From: Candidatus Omnitrophota bacterium
GTDB taxonomy: Bacteria; Omnitrophota; Omnitrophia; Omnitrophales; Danuiimicrobiaceae
Length of the DNA stretch: 6,224 nucleotides
Assembly: GCA_016206955.1 (NCBI GenBank)
Contig: JACQQO010000094.1
Coordinates: 1-6,224 of the forward strand
Reading direction: 5' to 3'
The notes below the pieces were generated by a model that was not told where the DNA came from, did not search any database, and saw only the letters and a list, made by a program, of their open reading frames with translations. Position 1 is the stretch's first letter; every line of letters starts with the position of its first letter. This document shows, one piece after another, positions 1 to 6,004 of the stretch. A program made the position numbers and the translations under genes.

Positions 1-354
1 GCGGAGGCCACGTACGTGTACAAGTCAGTCGTAGAAAGAATCGTGGACGGTGACACTTTGATTCTGAGAATCGATCTCGGCTTCCAAGTGTGGAAAGAGC
101 AAAGGATTCGGCTTGCACAAATCGACTCGCCTCCGATTGATGAGAAAAAAGGCTACGAAGCCTTTGAATTCGTGAGAGATCAACTTGCCCGAGTGCCCTT
201 CGTCCTGGTCAGGACGCACAAGATTGACGTGCACGGCCGTTACGTCGGAGACGTCTTTTACTCCTTTTCAGAGAAAAACCCCGGGAAAGTTTTTTCTGAA
301 GGCCGATACCTGAATCAGGAGCTTCTCGACAAAGGCCTTGCCAAATTAAGCTAG
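1..354 (+). CDS. SNase-like (thermonuclease) domain protein, probably 5'-truncated by the window edge
   Basis: The product matches the staphylococcal nuclease OB-fold family, which cleaves DNA or RNA with calcium. Counting from the GTG at 16 as residue 1, DGDT lies at 11-14, IRLAQIDSP at 31-39, HGRY at 73-76 and LNQELLDKGLAKL at 99-111, in the order of the nuclease core. Both active-site arginines (Staphylococcus R35 and R87) have counterparts at R32 and R75, and the calcium-ligand aspartates at D13 and D37. The residue matching catalytic Glu43 is proline (P40), so activity is doubtful. The frame is open to base 1, and I recall relatives where this domain is the C-terminal part of a longer protein, some with an N-terminal DUF1016-type domain; I therefore call it partial. 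The rival is a start at GTG 16, with a GGAGG at 3-7 spaced 8 bases away, giving a 112-residue single-domain protein. The stop is TAG at 352-354. Family assignment is firm; start and activity are uncertain. Confidence 0.8.
   Translation, partial: AEATYVYKSVVERIVDGDTLILRIDLGFQVWKEQRIRLAQIDSPPIDEKKGYEAFEFVRDQLARVPFVLVRTHKIDVHGRYVGDVFYSFSEKNPGKVFSEGRYLNQELLDKGLAKLS
3..7 (+). promoter_or_regulatory. Possible Shine-Dalgarno GGAGG for a GTG start at 16
   Basis: GGAGG lies 8 bases before GTG at 16, ideal spacing for ribosome binding. It may be chance, because the same bases read in frame as coding sequence (A-E-A-T-Y-V). It matters because it decides whether the SNase gene starts inside this window or further left. 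Confidence 0.3.
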
Positions 355-373
355 TACCGCCGGCAAATTTTAG

Positions 374-402
374 TTGCCACTGCGGGGATTTTGAGATAAA
401 AT
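374..402 (+). promoter_or_regulatory. Sigma70-like promoter for the lipoprotein gene
   Basis: TTGCCA (374-379), 17 bases, then TAAAAT (397-402): each box matches consensus at five of six positions. Transcription should begin near 408-410, about 25 bases before the TTG start at 434. The -10 box lies inside an inverted repeat (TGAGAT, AAA, ATCTCA at 392-406), so a regulator could occlude it. A weaker alternative is TTGAGA (391-396) with TATAAA (412-417), but its spacer is only 15 bases. There is no experimental support. Confidence 0.55.
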
Positions 403-409
403 CTCAGAA
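389..409. repeat. Short inverted repeat overlapping the promoter -10 box
   Basis: TGAGAT (392-397) and ATCTCA (401-406) form a perfect 6-bp dyad around AAA. Two more A-T pairs (389, 390 with 409, 408) and one G-T wobble (391 with 407) extend it. No T-run follows, so it is not a terminator. Its position over the -10 box makes an operator possible. A dyad this short and A/T-rich can also arise by chance. Confidence 0.35.
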
Positions 410-433
410 ATTATAAACGCGGGAAAAACAACC

Positions 434-850
434 TTGAGAAAACACGTTTTTTTGGTTATCGCAGCAGTGCTTGTGTTATCGGGCTGTGCGACTGAGGCGA
501 AAGATTTTCCAGCCTACGATCAGGAGTTGGTATACGACAAGTCCTACGATTACACTTACTTGAAGGTCCTCGAAGCGCTGAACACTTTTCCCGGCTGGAT
601 TCTTGAAGAAACCGACAAGGTCAAGGGCTTAATCGTGATCCGAAATACCGAATATGGCCACCTTTTCGATCGTGACAAATGGGTGGCGCACTTTACCGTG
701 AAAAGTCTTGGAAGGAAAAAGACCTCTGTATTTTTGCAGCCTTCCTCACAACGGCTTGAGCAAGGAGGAGAGTTTCTGAAGCGGATTGATGACGTGATGT
801 TAGCCTCTTTGGCCGTCAAGGGAGAAAACCAAGCCCAGCTCGTTAGTTAA
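434..850 (+). CDS. Small lipoprotein of unknown function (138 aa)
   Basis: The N-terminus is a lipoprotein signal: charged MRKH, a hydrophobic stretch at residues 5-15, then the lipobox L15-S16-G17-C18. The mature protein should start at lipid-modified Cys18 and sit on the inner or outer membrane; residue 19 is Ala, which does not suggest the Asp inner-membrane retention signal. The TTG start is chosen because it puts the positive n-region right before the hydrophobic core. The ribosome site is weak, with GGGA at 421-424. The mature part has a Tyr/Asp-rich stretch (28-42), then alternating hydrophobic and charged segments suggesting a small alpha/beta fold, with EETDK at 58-62 and YGHLFDRDKWVAHF at 74-87. 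I recall similar lipoproteins in uncultivated Omnitrophota-type genomes but know no function. It is followed 25 bases later by a strong terminator. Confidence 0.85.
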   Translation: MRKHVFLVIAAVLVLSGCATEAKDFPAYDQELVYDKSYDYTYLKVLEALNTFPGWILEETDKVKGLIVIRNTEYGHLFDRDKWVAHFTVKSLGRKKTSVFLQPSSQRLEQGGEFLKRIDDVMLASLAVKGENQAQLVS

Positions 851-875
851 ATTTTCAGGTCGTTTGAAACCAGGT

Positions 876-907
876 AAGGCAGGGCATCTGCAAACCCTGC
901 CTTTTTT
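876..907 (+). terminator. Rho-independent terminator after the lipoprotein gene, abutting the uvrA start
   Basis: The stem AAGGCAGGG (876-884) pairs perfectly with CCCTGCCTT (895-903) around a 10-base loop. The T-run covers 902-907, so its first two bases also close the stem. The run ends only five bases before the uvrA ATG at 913, so uvrA transcripts from upstream must read through this hairpin. It may therefore act as an attenuator as well as a terminator. Confidence 0.85.
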
Positions 908-912
908 ATTTA

Positions 913-3768
913 ATGACAGACACAATCCAGCTTCAGGGAGTTAAAACCCACAATCTAAAAAATATAGATGTGACCATTCCGCATGGAACTTTTGTGGTGG
1001 TTACCGGCGTAAGCGGCTCCGGAAAATCTTCACTTGCCTTTGACACCCTTTATGCGGAAGGAAGGCGCCGTTACATGGAGTCACTCTCGGCTTATTCCAG
1101 GCAATTTCTCGAGCGGCTTGAAAAGCCCGATCTTGAGTCCGTCAGCGGTATTCTTCCTGCCATTGCTATCGAGGTCAAAAATATCGTTACCAATGCGCGC
1201 TCCACAGTCGGCACTCAAACAGAACTGAACGATTATTTGAGACTTCTTTTTGCCCGTGTCGGCGTAACTTATTGCTCATCATGCGGCCGGGAAGTTTCGG
1301 GCGATAGTCCTTTAAGCATTTTGGAGAAGGTGACTCAGGATTTTCGAGGAGATTCAATCACGGTTGCATTTCCGCTTCAGATTCAGATTGGCAAAAAGGA
1401 ACGCGGGTTTGTACGCGAAATATGGAATGAATTAGAACGGCAAGGATTTTTGAATTTTCTCGTTTCGGGCAAACAAATAAATTTAGAAGAAATAAGAAAA
1501 CGTAAGGATGAGAGGATGGTTTTGGTGATTGTGGATCAAATCGAATTGAAGCCCGAGAATCGAAGCCGGTTACTCGATTCGCTTGAAAGCGCCCTCAAAT
1601 ATGGAAAAGGTTCAGTTTCGATTGTCGCAGAGAAGGGTGGCAAATATATCGAACGAAAATTTTCGAATCGATTTTCCTGCGCCGATTGCAACCTCGAATA
1701 TGCATTGCCCAATCCCAATCAGTTTTCGTTTAATAGTCCTCTTGGCGCTTGTCCTGAATGTCAAGGGTTTGGGCGTGTGATTACGATTGATCAGAATTTG
1801 GTTGTTCCTAATCCGCGCCTTTCTCTGGCTGAAGGCGCGATCGAACCGTGGACAAAGCCCAGCTCGGCTTGGGAGTTTAAACAGCTCAAAGATTTTTGTA
1901 AGCGCAGGAAAATTCGAATGGATCTGCCTTTTTCGGAATTGAGCGCTGAACAGCGAAACTGGATTTTGGAAGGCTGTGACGATAAAAACTTCTTTAGCGT
2001 GCGAGATTTCTTTAAATATTTGGAGAAAAAAACTTATAAAATGCACGTGCGTATTTTTTTAAGCAAATACCGCGGATATCTTCTGTGCTCCAAATGCCGC
2101 GGAACACGTCTTCGGCCCGAAGCGCTCCAAGTTAAAGTGAATCAAAAAAATATCGCCGAGCTGAGCGAACTAACCATCGCTTCACTCAAGGAATTTTTTG
2201 ACCGTTTGATTTTGTCAGAGCACGATCACGCGGTTGCAGAAGCCGTTTTACTTGAAATTAAAAATCGCCTTTTATTCTTAATCGAAGTCGGCCTTGGCTA
2301 TCTTACGTTGAATCGTCTTTCCAGAACGCTTTCAGGAGGCGAAGCTCAGCGAATTCATTTGGCTGCCTCTTTGGGTTCCGCGTTAGTGGATACGCTTTAT
2401 GTGCTGGATGAACCCAGTGTGGGACTTCATGAGCGGGACAACGCGCTTTTGATCCGTTTGCTTGAGAAGTTAAAAGGGCTTGGGAATACGGTGGTGGTGG
2501 TCGAACATGACCGGACCATGATTGAGGCAGCTGATCAAGTGATCGATTTGGGGCCTTTAGGCGGAGAGCGCGGCGGAGAAATTGTTTTTTCGGGGTCTTT
2601 TCGTGATTTGGTTTCAGTCCAAAATTCATATACTGCCCGTTACTTTCGGAAGGAATTTAAAATTGAGCGCAGCAATCTACGGTACCAGGTACGTTACGGG
2701 ACAGGTTCTCATGAAAAGGATAAAGAACCTGTCCCGGCCGTACCCGGTACTGCCGAATTCGTTCATCGTTCAATCAAAATCCAAAAAGCAAGCGAGCACA
2801 ACTTAAAAGATATTTCCCTTGAAATTCCGCTCGGCAAATTGGTCGTGATCACGGGCGTTTCAGGTTCGGGAAAGAGTACCCTCATGTACGATATTTTATG
2901 TGCCAATTACAAGCGCTGGAGGGGAAGGCCGGTTCAAGACGTCGGACGTGTCGGCCAAATTAAAGGATGGGAGCAAATCGAGGATCTCCTCTTGATCGAT
3001 CAATCCCCCATCGGAAGAACTTCCCGTTCTAATCCGGTAACGTACGTGAAGGCGTTTGACCAAATTAGGAATGTGTTCGCTCGGACGCGCGAAGCGAAAA
3101 TACGCCATTTAACCCCCGGCCATTTTTCGTTCAATGTGCCGGGCGGCCGCTGTGAAAAATGTGAAGGCGGCGGGGTGGTTAAAATCGAAATGCATTTTTT
3201 AGCGGATGTTTTCATCACATGCGATGCTTGCGGAGGGTCGCGTTATCAGTCTCACCTGTTGGAAATTAGATACCACGGAAAGAATATCCGCGAGGTGCTT
3301 GATTTGACCATCGGCCAAGCACTTGAGTTTTTCGGTGACGAGCCCAAGATTTCGGATTCTCTTTCCATTCTTTCCCGCGTGGGATTAGGTTATCTCAAAC
3401 TGGGCCAACCGGCCACCACTCTTTCTGGAGGAGAAGCGCAAAGATTGAAATTGGCCTCTGAGCTTTCTGCCGCGACGAAGAACAATTTGCTTTATCTTTT
3501 TGACGAACCCACCACCGGCCTTCATTATTATGACATTACGTTTCTACTTTCTGCTTTCGAGACCCTACTCAAAGCCGGTCATTCGATTTGCGTGATCGAA
3601 CATAATATGGAAGTGATCAAATGCGCCGATTATGTGATCGATTTGGGGCCCGAGGGAGGAGAGGGTGGCGGTGAGGTGGTCTATGCGGGGCCTCTTGAAG
3701 GCCTTTCAAGGGAACCGCGCTCTCATACCGGAAAGGCGCTTCGGAAGCACTTACAAAGTCAAAATTAA
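913..3768 (+). CDS. uvrA: UvrA-family excinuclease ABC ATPase, divergent paralogue type (951 aa)
   Basis: UvrA is the damage-recognition ATPase of nucleotide excision repair; it dimerises on DNA and loads UvrB. The length matches E. coli UvrA (940 aa) and both ABC modules are intact. Module 1 has Walker A at 32-40, signature LSGGEAQR at 473-480, Walker B with D499/E500 and switch His532. Module 2 has Walker A at 648-656, signature at 837-844, D864/E865 and His897. Zinc-type Cys pairs lie at 121/124, 256/259, 280/283, 392/395, 747/750 and 770/773; the last four Cys keep the C-x2-C-x19-C-x2-C spacing of E. coli. The insertion domain is shortened, with TYKMHVRIFLSKYR at 374-387 where canonical UvrA has a different conserved block, and the basic KGEH-like stretch of the UvrB-binding domain is not seen. 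It may be a paralogue rather than the main UvrA. The start fits the family N-terminus, but no Shine-Dalgarno precedes it. Residues 590-613 come from a palindromic insertion. Confidence 0.93.
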   Translation: MTDTIQLQGVKTHNLKNIDVTIPHGTFVVVTGVSGSGKSSLAFDTLYAEGRRRYMESLSAYSRQFLERLEKPDLESVSGILPAIAIEVKNIVTNARSTVGTQTELNDYLRLLFARVGVTYCSSCGREVSGDSPLSILEKVTQDFRGDSITVAFPLQIQIGKKERGFVREIWNELERQGFLNFLVSGKQINLEEIRKRKDERMVLVIVDQIELKPENRSRLLDSLESALKYGKGSVSIVAEKGGKYIERKFSNRFSCADCNLEYALPNPNQFSFNSPLGACPECQGFGRVITIDQNLVVPNPRLSLAEGAIEPWTKPSSAWEFKQLKDFCKRRKIRMDLPFSELSAEQRNWILEGCDDKNFFSVRDFFKYLEKKTYKMHVRIFLSKYRGYLLCSKCRGTRLRPEALQVKVNQKNIAELSELTIASLKEFFDRLILSEHDHAVAEAVLLEIKNRLLFLIEVGLGYLTLNRLSRTLSGGEAQRIHLAASLGSALVDTLYVLDEPSVGLHERDNALLIRLLEKLKGLGNTVVVVEHDRTMIEAADQVIDLGPLGGERGGEIVFSGSFRDLVSVQNSYTARYFRKEFKIERSNLRYQVRYGTGSHEKDKEPVPAVPGTAEFVHRSIKIQKASEHNLKDISLEIPLGKLVVITGVSGSGKSTLMYDILCANYKRWRGRPVQDVGRVGQIKGWEQIEDLLLIDQSPIGRTSRSNPVTYVKAFDQIRNVFARTREAKIRHLTPGHFSFNVPGGRCEKCEGGGVVKIEMHFLADVFITCDACGGSRYQSHLLEIRYHGKNIREVLDLTIGQALEFFGDEPKISDSLSILSRVGLGYLKLGQPATTLSGGEAQRLKLASELSAATKNNLLYLFDEPTTGLHYYDITFLLSAFETLLKAGHSICVIEHNMEVIKCADYVIDLGPEGGEGGGEVVYAGPLEGLSREPRSHTGKALRKHLQSQN
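2680..2752. repeat. Palindromic (REP/RPE-like) element inserted in frame in the uvrA linker
   Basis: The core is a perfect 13-bp inverted repeat, CGGGACAGGTTCT (2697-2709) with AGAACCTGTCCCG (2724-2736), around a 14-base loop. Beyond a 3-by-2 internal bulge the arms pair again, GGTACG (2688-2693) with CGTACC (2739-2744). After one A/C mismatch they continue through GTACC (2682-2686) with GGTAC (2746-2750), a G-T wobble and a final C-G pair. The element lies between the two ABC halves and encodes residues 590-613 without a stop. The linker there is about 22 residues longer than in E. coli UvrA, close to the element's 24. No target-site duplication, no transposase gene and no second copy are visible in this window. 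The family cannot be named from one copy. Confidence 0.75.
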
Positions 3769-3799
3769 GCTGTAAATTGAACACTATTTGACTTTTTTT
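3755..3799 (+). terminator. Weak A/T-rich terminator-like hairpin at the end of uvrA
   Basis: AAAGTCAAA (3755-3763) pairs perfectly with TTTGACTTT (3787-3795), and the T-run continues to 3799. The stem has only two G-C pairs and a 23-base loop, and its left arm lies in the last uvrA codons. It is a weak terminator at best. The right arm also holds the TTGACT box of the next promoter, so the repeat may have another role. Confidence 0.35.
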
Positions 3800-3816
3800 G
3801 ACCTAGAAGCTATTAC
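3788..3816 (+). promoter_or_regulatory. Sigma70-like promoter for the secreted-protein gene
   Basis: TTGACT (3788-3793), 17 bases, then TATTAC (3811-3816). The -35 matches five of six consensus positions and the -10 four of six. Transcription would begin near 3823, about 20 bases before ATG 3843. A second -35-like TTGACC lies at 3798-3803 but has no good partner at the right spacing. Confidence 0.5.
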
Positions 3817-3831
3817 TTAATAAAGGGAAAA

Positions 3832-3837
3832 AAGGGG
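3832..3837 (+). promoter_or_regulatory. Ribosome binding site AAGGGG for the gene at 3843
   Basis: AAGGGG ends five bases before ATG 3843. It is one of the few clear Shine-Dalgarno-like sites in the window and supports this small gene being translated. Confidence 0.55.
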
Positions 3838-3842
3838 TTCGT

Positions 3843-4199
3843 ATGAAGGCAGAAAACAGATTTTTACTCCTATTTTTGGGTTTGATCTCGATCGCATGGT
3901 ATACTTCTTTAAGTTACGCCGCCTATGAAAAAGATCCAATTAAGAATACCCAATCCAACGTGGTACCGGTAACTCAAGAGCTTCTTACACGAGAAGGTGA
4001 GCCCGCACCTGCATCGCCTACGTTTAAAATGTCGGATACTTCCCGATTCTTAGTTAAAGAGCCGTATGAGGTAGCAGAGGAGGCTCAAGAATTGCATCAT
4101 TGGGATGAGGAATCGGCTTTAAGCGATTGGGATTCTTGGTTTTCGTGGGAAGAAGGCGATGAAGGGAGTTCAGATGGGCAATTGGTTGATAAAACATGA
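3843..4199 (+). CDS. Small exported acidic protein of unknown function (118 aa)
   Basis: I do not recognise this protein. A Sec-type signal peptide is clear: MKAENR, a hydrophobic core at residues 7-19, and a likely signal peptidase I cut after S24-Y25-A26. There is no lipobox, so the roughly 92-residue mature form should be periplasmic or released. The middle (27-70) is rich in Pro, Thr, Ser and Glu and looks disordered. The tail (86-116) is strongly acidic with four tryptophans (W87, W96, W99, W102) in WD/DW/SW contexts, a make-up seen in protein- or metal-binding tails, though no function follows from it. It has its own promoter and ribosome site, and lies 75 bases before the ftsH-like gene, which has a separate promoter. 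The signal peptide, promoter and ribosome site together argue that it is a real gene. Confidence 0.75.
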   Translation: MKAENRFLLLFLGLISIAWYTSLSYAAYEKDPIKNTQSNVVPVTQELLTREGEPAPASPTFKMSDTSRFLVKEPYEVAEEAQELHHWDEESALSDWDSWFSWEEGDEGSSDGQLVDKT

Positions 4200-4228
4200 C
4201 TTACGTTGCTTTTTACGGAGCGCTGTCC

Positions 4229-4257
4229 TTGACAATTTCACTTTTTAGCTGTATTCT
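4229..4257 (+). promoter_or_regulatory. Strong sigma70-like promoter for the ftsH-like gene
   Basis: A perfect TTGACA (4229-4234), 17 bases, then TATTCT (4252-4257, four of six consensus). This is the best promoter in the window. The expected start of transcription near 4263-4265 leaves a leader of only about 10 bases, with the ribosome site GGTGA almost at the RNA 5' end. Confidence 0.65.
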
Positions 4258-4265
4258 ATTCGATT

Positions 4266-4270
4266 GGTGA
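4266..4270 (+). promoter_or_regulatory. Ribosome binding site GGTGA for the ftsH-like gene
   Basis: GGTGA is the 3' part of the ideal GGAGGTGA and ends four bases before ATG 4275. It supports this ATG as the start. Confidence 0.5.
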
Positions 4271-4274
4271 AAAT

Positions 4275-5945
4275 ATGAGTAAGCCTTATCGTCGCTTGAA
4301 AATGCACTTCCTCAATTACCGCGCCCGGATTTTAATCGGAATCGCGGTCGTTGTTTTGGTTATTCTTGCCATTTGGGGAATGACATCTCTTGAATCCTAT
4401 TATCGCAATATCACATTGGCTACCATGCCGATGCAAATGCTTCTGATGGCGGTTAACGCGGTAGTTTTTGTATATCTCTATATGGCAGTTTTTCGCGGTG
4501 GGTTTTCGAGGATGGAAAAAAAAGACGTCAAAGGCAGCGATGTGAATGTCCGTTTTTCGGATGTCATTGGCATTGACGAGGCCAAAGAAGAAGCTTGGGA
4601 AGTCGTTCAATTGATCAAGGACCATTCCAAAGTTAAAAAAATCGGCGGGAAGATTTTGCGTGGTATTTTGATGGTAGGTCCGCCGGGCTGCGGCAAAACC
4701 TATTTGGCGAAAGCCATTGCGACGGAAGCCGGACTTCCTTTTCTTTCGATGTCTGCCAGCGAATTTGTAGAAATTTTTGTGGGAGTTGGCGCCTCACGCG
4801 TGAGGCAGCTCTTCAAAAAAGCGAGGTCATTGGCCTATGGTTTTGGCGGATGCATTGTCTTCATTGACGAATTGGACGCGATGGGCCGCAATCGGGTATT
4901 CAACCAATTCGGCGGCGGTTCTGAAACCAATTCAACACAAAATCAACTCTTGGTTGAGATGGACGGCTTAGGAGCCCGTGAAGAAAATGTTATTATTATC
5001 GGAGCAACCAACGCTCAGGAAGAAGTGCTGGATCCAGCGCTCCTTCGTCCCGGCCGCTTTGACCGAAAAGTTTATATCACCCGCCCAAGTTTGGACGGCC
5101 GCGAGAAGCTATTCCAATATTATTTAAGCAAAGTGAAGCATGAAGCTTCGATTGATGTGGGGCATTTGGCGAGAAAAGCGGTGGGGAAATCTCCCGCCGA
5201 AATTGAGAACATTATCAAAGAATCGGCGCTCATTGCGACCCGAAATGGAAAAGACGTCATTTCGTATAAGGAAATCACGGAAGCTATCGAGCGAATCGAG
5301 CTTGGGGTAAAAAATAAAATTAAGATGACCGACCGCGAAAAAGAAGCGACCGCTTTCCACGAAGCCGGACATTTAATTGTGGGATATCTCATTCATCCGC
5401 GGAACGATGTTTTTAAAGCGTCCATTATTCCCCGCAAGGGCGGATCTTTAGGAGTAGTGCACCCCCAGGCGGTGGAAGAATGGTTTACAAAAGATTGCGC
5501 TGTGTTGCTTGCCGATATCAAGAGTTTTCTTGCGGGATATGTGGCGGAGAGAATTAAATTCGGGGCTACTTCAAATGGGGTCGCATCCGATTTTGCAGCC
5601 GCCATGAATATTGCACACCACATGGTGTGGCGGCTTGGCATGGGGCCCTCGGGTTATGTTGGAGACTATGGATCGGTTCCCGAGAATCAACTTTCAGAGA
5701 CGGTTAAAACTAAATTGAATGATGATACAAACCAGATTTTGAAGGATTGCATGCACGAAGTTGAGGAGTTGCTCAAACAAGAAAAAGTGATTTTTGAACG
5801 CTTTGCCCACGAGCTTTTGGTGAGGCAGGAACTGGAGTATGATGAAATTGAAGCGATCTTTGCGGAATACGGCAAAGCCAATCCGCGCACGTTTCAGAAA
5901 CCAAACGGCGGAGTGGAGAAACCGTTATCGGAGCCGGGAAGTTAA
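4275..5945 (+). CDS. ftsH: FtsH-family membrane AAA+ zinc metalloprotease, divergent (556 aa)
   Basis: FtsH is a membrane-anchored hexamer that unfolds and degrades damaged membrane proteins and some cytosolic regulators, using ATP. Two hydrophobic helices (about 19-36 and 52-73) follow a basic N-terminus and are joined by only about 15 residues; E. coli FtsH has about 70 there. The AAA domain has Walker A GPPGCGKT (135-142), pore loop F168-V169-G170, Walker B FIDE (196-199), sensor N246 and arginine fingers R258 and R261 in RPGRFDR. The protease domain has HEAGH (362-366) and the third zinc ligand D439, so all catalytic residues are present. The usual HDEREQTLNQ stretch is replaced by SETNSTQNQ (216-224), and the protein is about 90 residues shorter than E. 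coli FtsH, mostly through the missing loop. It may be an accessory paralogue rather than the essential FtsH. It has its own promoter and terminator. Confidence 0.93.
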   Translation: MSKPYRRLKMHFLNYRARILIGIAVVVLVILAIWGMTSLESYYRNITLATMPMQMLLMAVNAVVFVYLYMAVFRGGFSRMEKKDVKGSDVNVRFSDVIGIDEAKEEAWEVVQLIKDHSKVKKIGGKILRGILMVGPPGCGKTYLAKAIATEAGLPFLSMSASEFVEIFVGVGASRVRQLFKKARSLAYGFGGCIVFIDELDAMGRNRVFNQFGGGSETNSTQNQLLVEMDGLGAREENVIIIGATNAQEEVLDPALLRPGRFDRKVYITRPSLDGREKLFQYYLSKVKHEASIDVGHLARKAVGKSPAEIENIIKESALIATRNGKDVISYKEITEAIERIELGVKNKIKMTDREKEATAFHEAGHLIVGYLIHPRNDVFKASIIPRKGGSLGVVHPQAVEEWFTKDCAVLLADIKSFLAGYVAERIKFGATSNGVASDFAAAMNIAHHMVWRLGMGPSGYVGDYGSVPENQLSETVKTKLNDDTNQILKDCMHEVEELLKQEKVIFERFAHELLVRQELEYDEIEAIFAEYGKANPRTFQKPNGGVEKPLSEPGS

Positions 5946-5972
5946 GTTATCGTTGCTAGCGTTCTGAAAGGA

Positions 5973-6004
5973 AGCGGGGTATTTCGCCCCGCTCTTTTTA
6001 TTTT
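5973..6004 (+). terminator. Rho-independent terminator after the ftsH-like gene, abutting the next start
   Basis: The stem AGCGGGG (5973-5979) pairs perfectly with CCCCGCT (5987-5993) around a 7-base loop. A T-rich run follows (5995-6004, broken by one A). The run ends exactly at the GTG start of the next gene at 6005, the same arrangement as upstream of uvrA. Confidence 0.88.

Noticed and set aside
362..378. GGCAA / TTGCC hairpin just after the SNase gene, as a terminator
   Set aside because: The stem is only five base pairs and no T-run follows. The right arm is better explained as the -35 box TTGCCA.
864..892. A separate uvrA promoter with TTGAAA at 864-869
   Set aside because: The -35 is good, but 16-18 bases downstream only CTGCA-like sequence is found, with no acceptable -10 box. 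The RNA would also start inside or just before the terminator stem.
1612..2046. Long open frame on the - strand within uvrA (144 codons)
   Set aside because: It lies wholly opposite conserved UvrA sequence, its product is low-quality and basic with no domain I recognise, and no ribosome site is apparent. It is a shadow of the real gene, as are the other antisense frames.
2539..3650. A 17-base exact direct repeat (2539-2555 and 3634-3650) and near-repeats at the Walker A sites
   Set aside because: Both copies encode the same VIDLGP motif in the two ABC modules of UvrA, so ancient internal duplication explains them.
5597..5635. Nested inverted repeats CACACCA-CA-TGGTGTG and AGCCGCC / GGCGGCT in the ftsH-like gene
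   Set aside because: They lie in codons for the conserved protease-domain stretch around D439 and share a base, so they cannot form fully together; no T-run follows. Probably coincidence.
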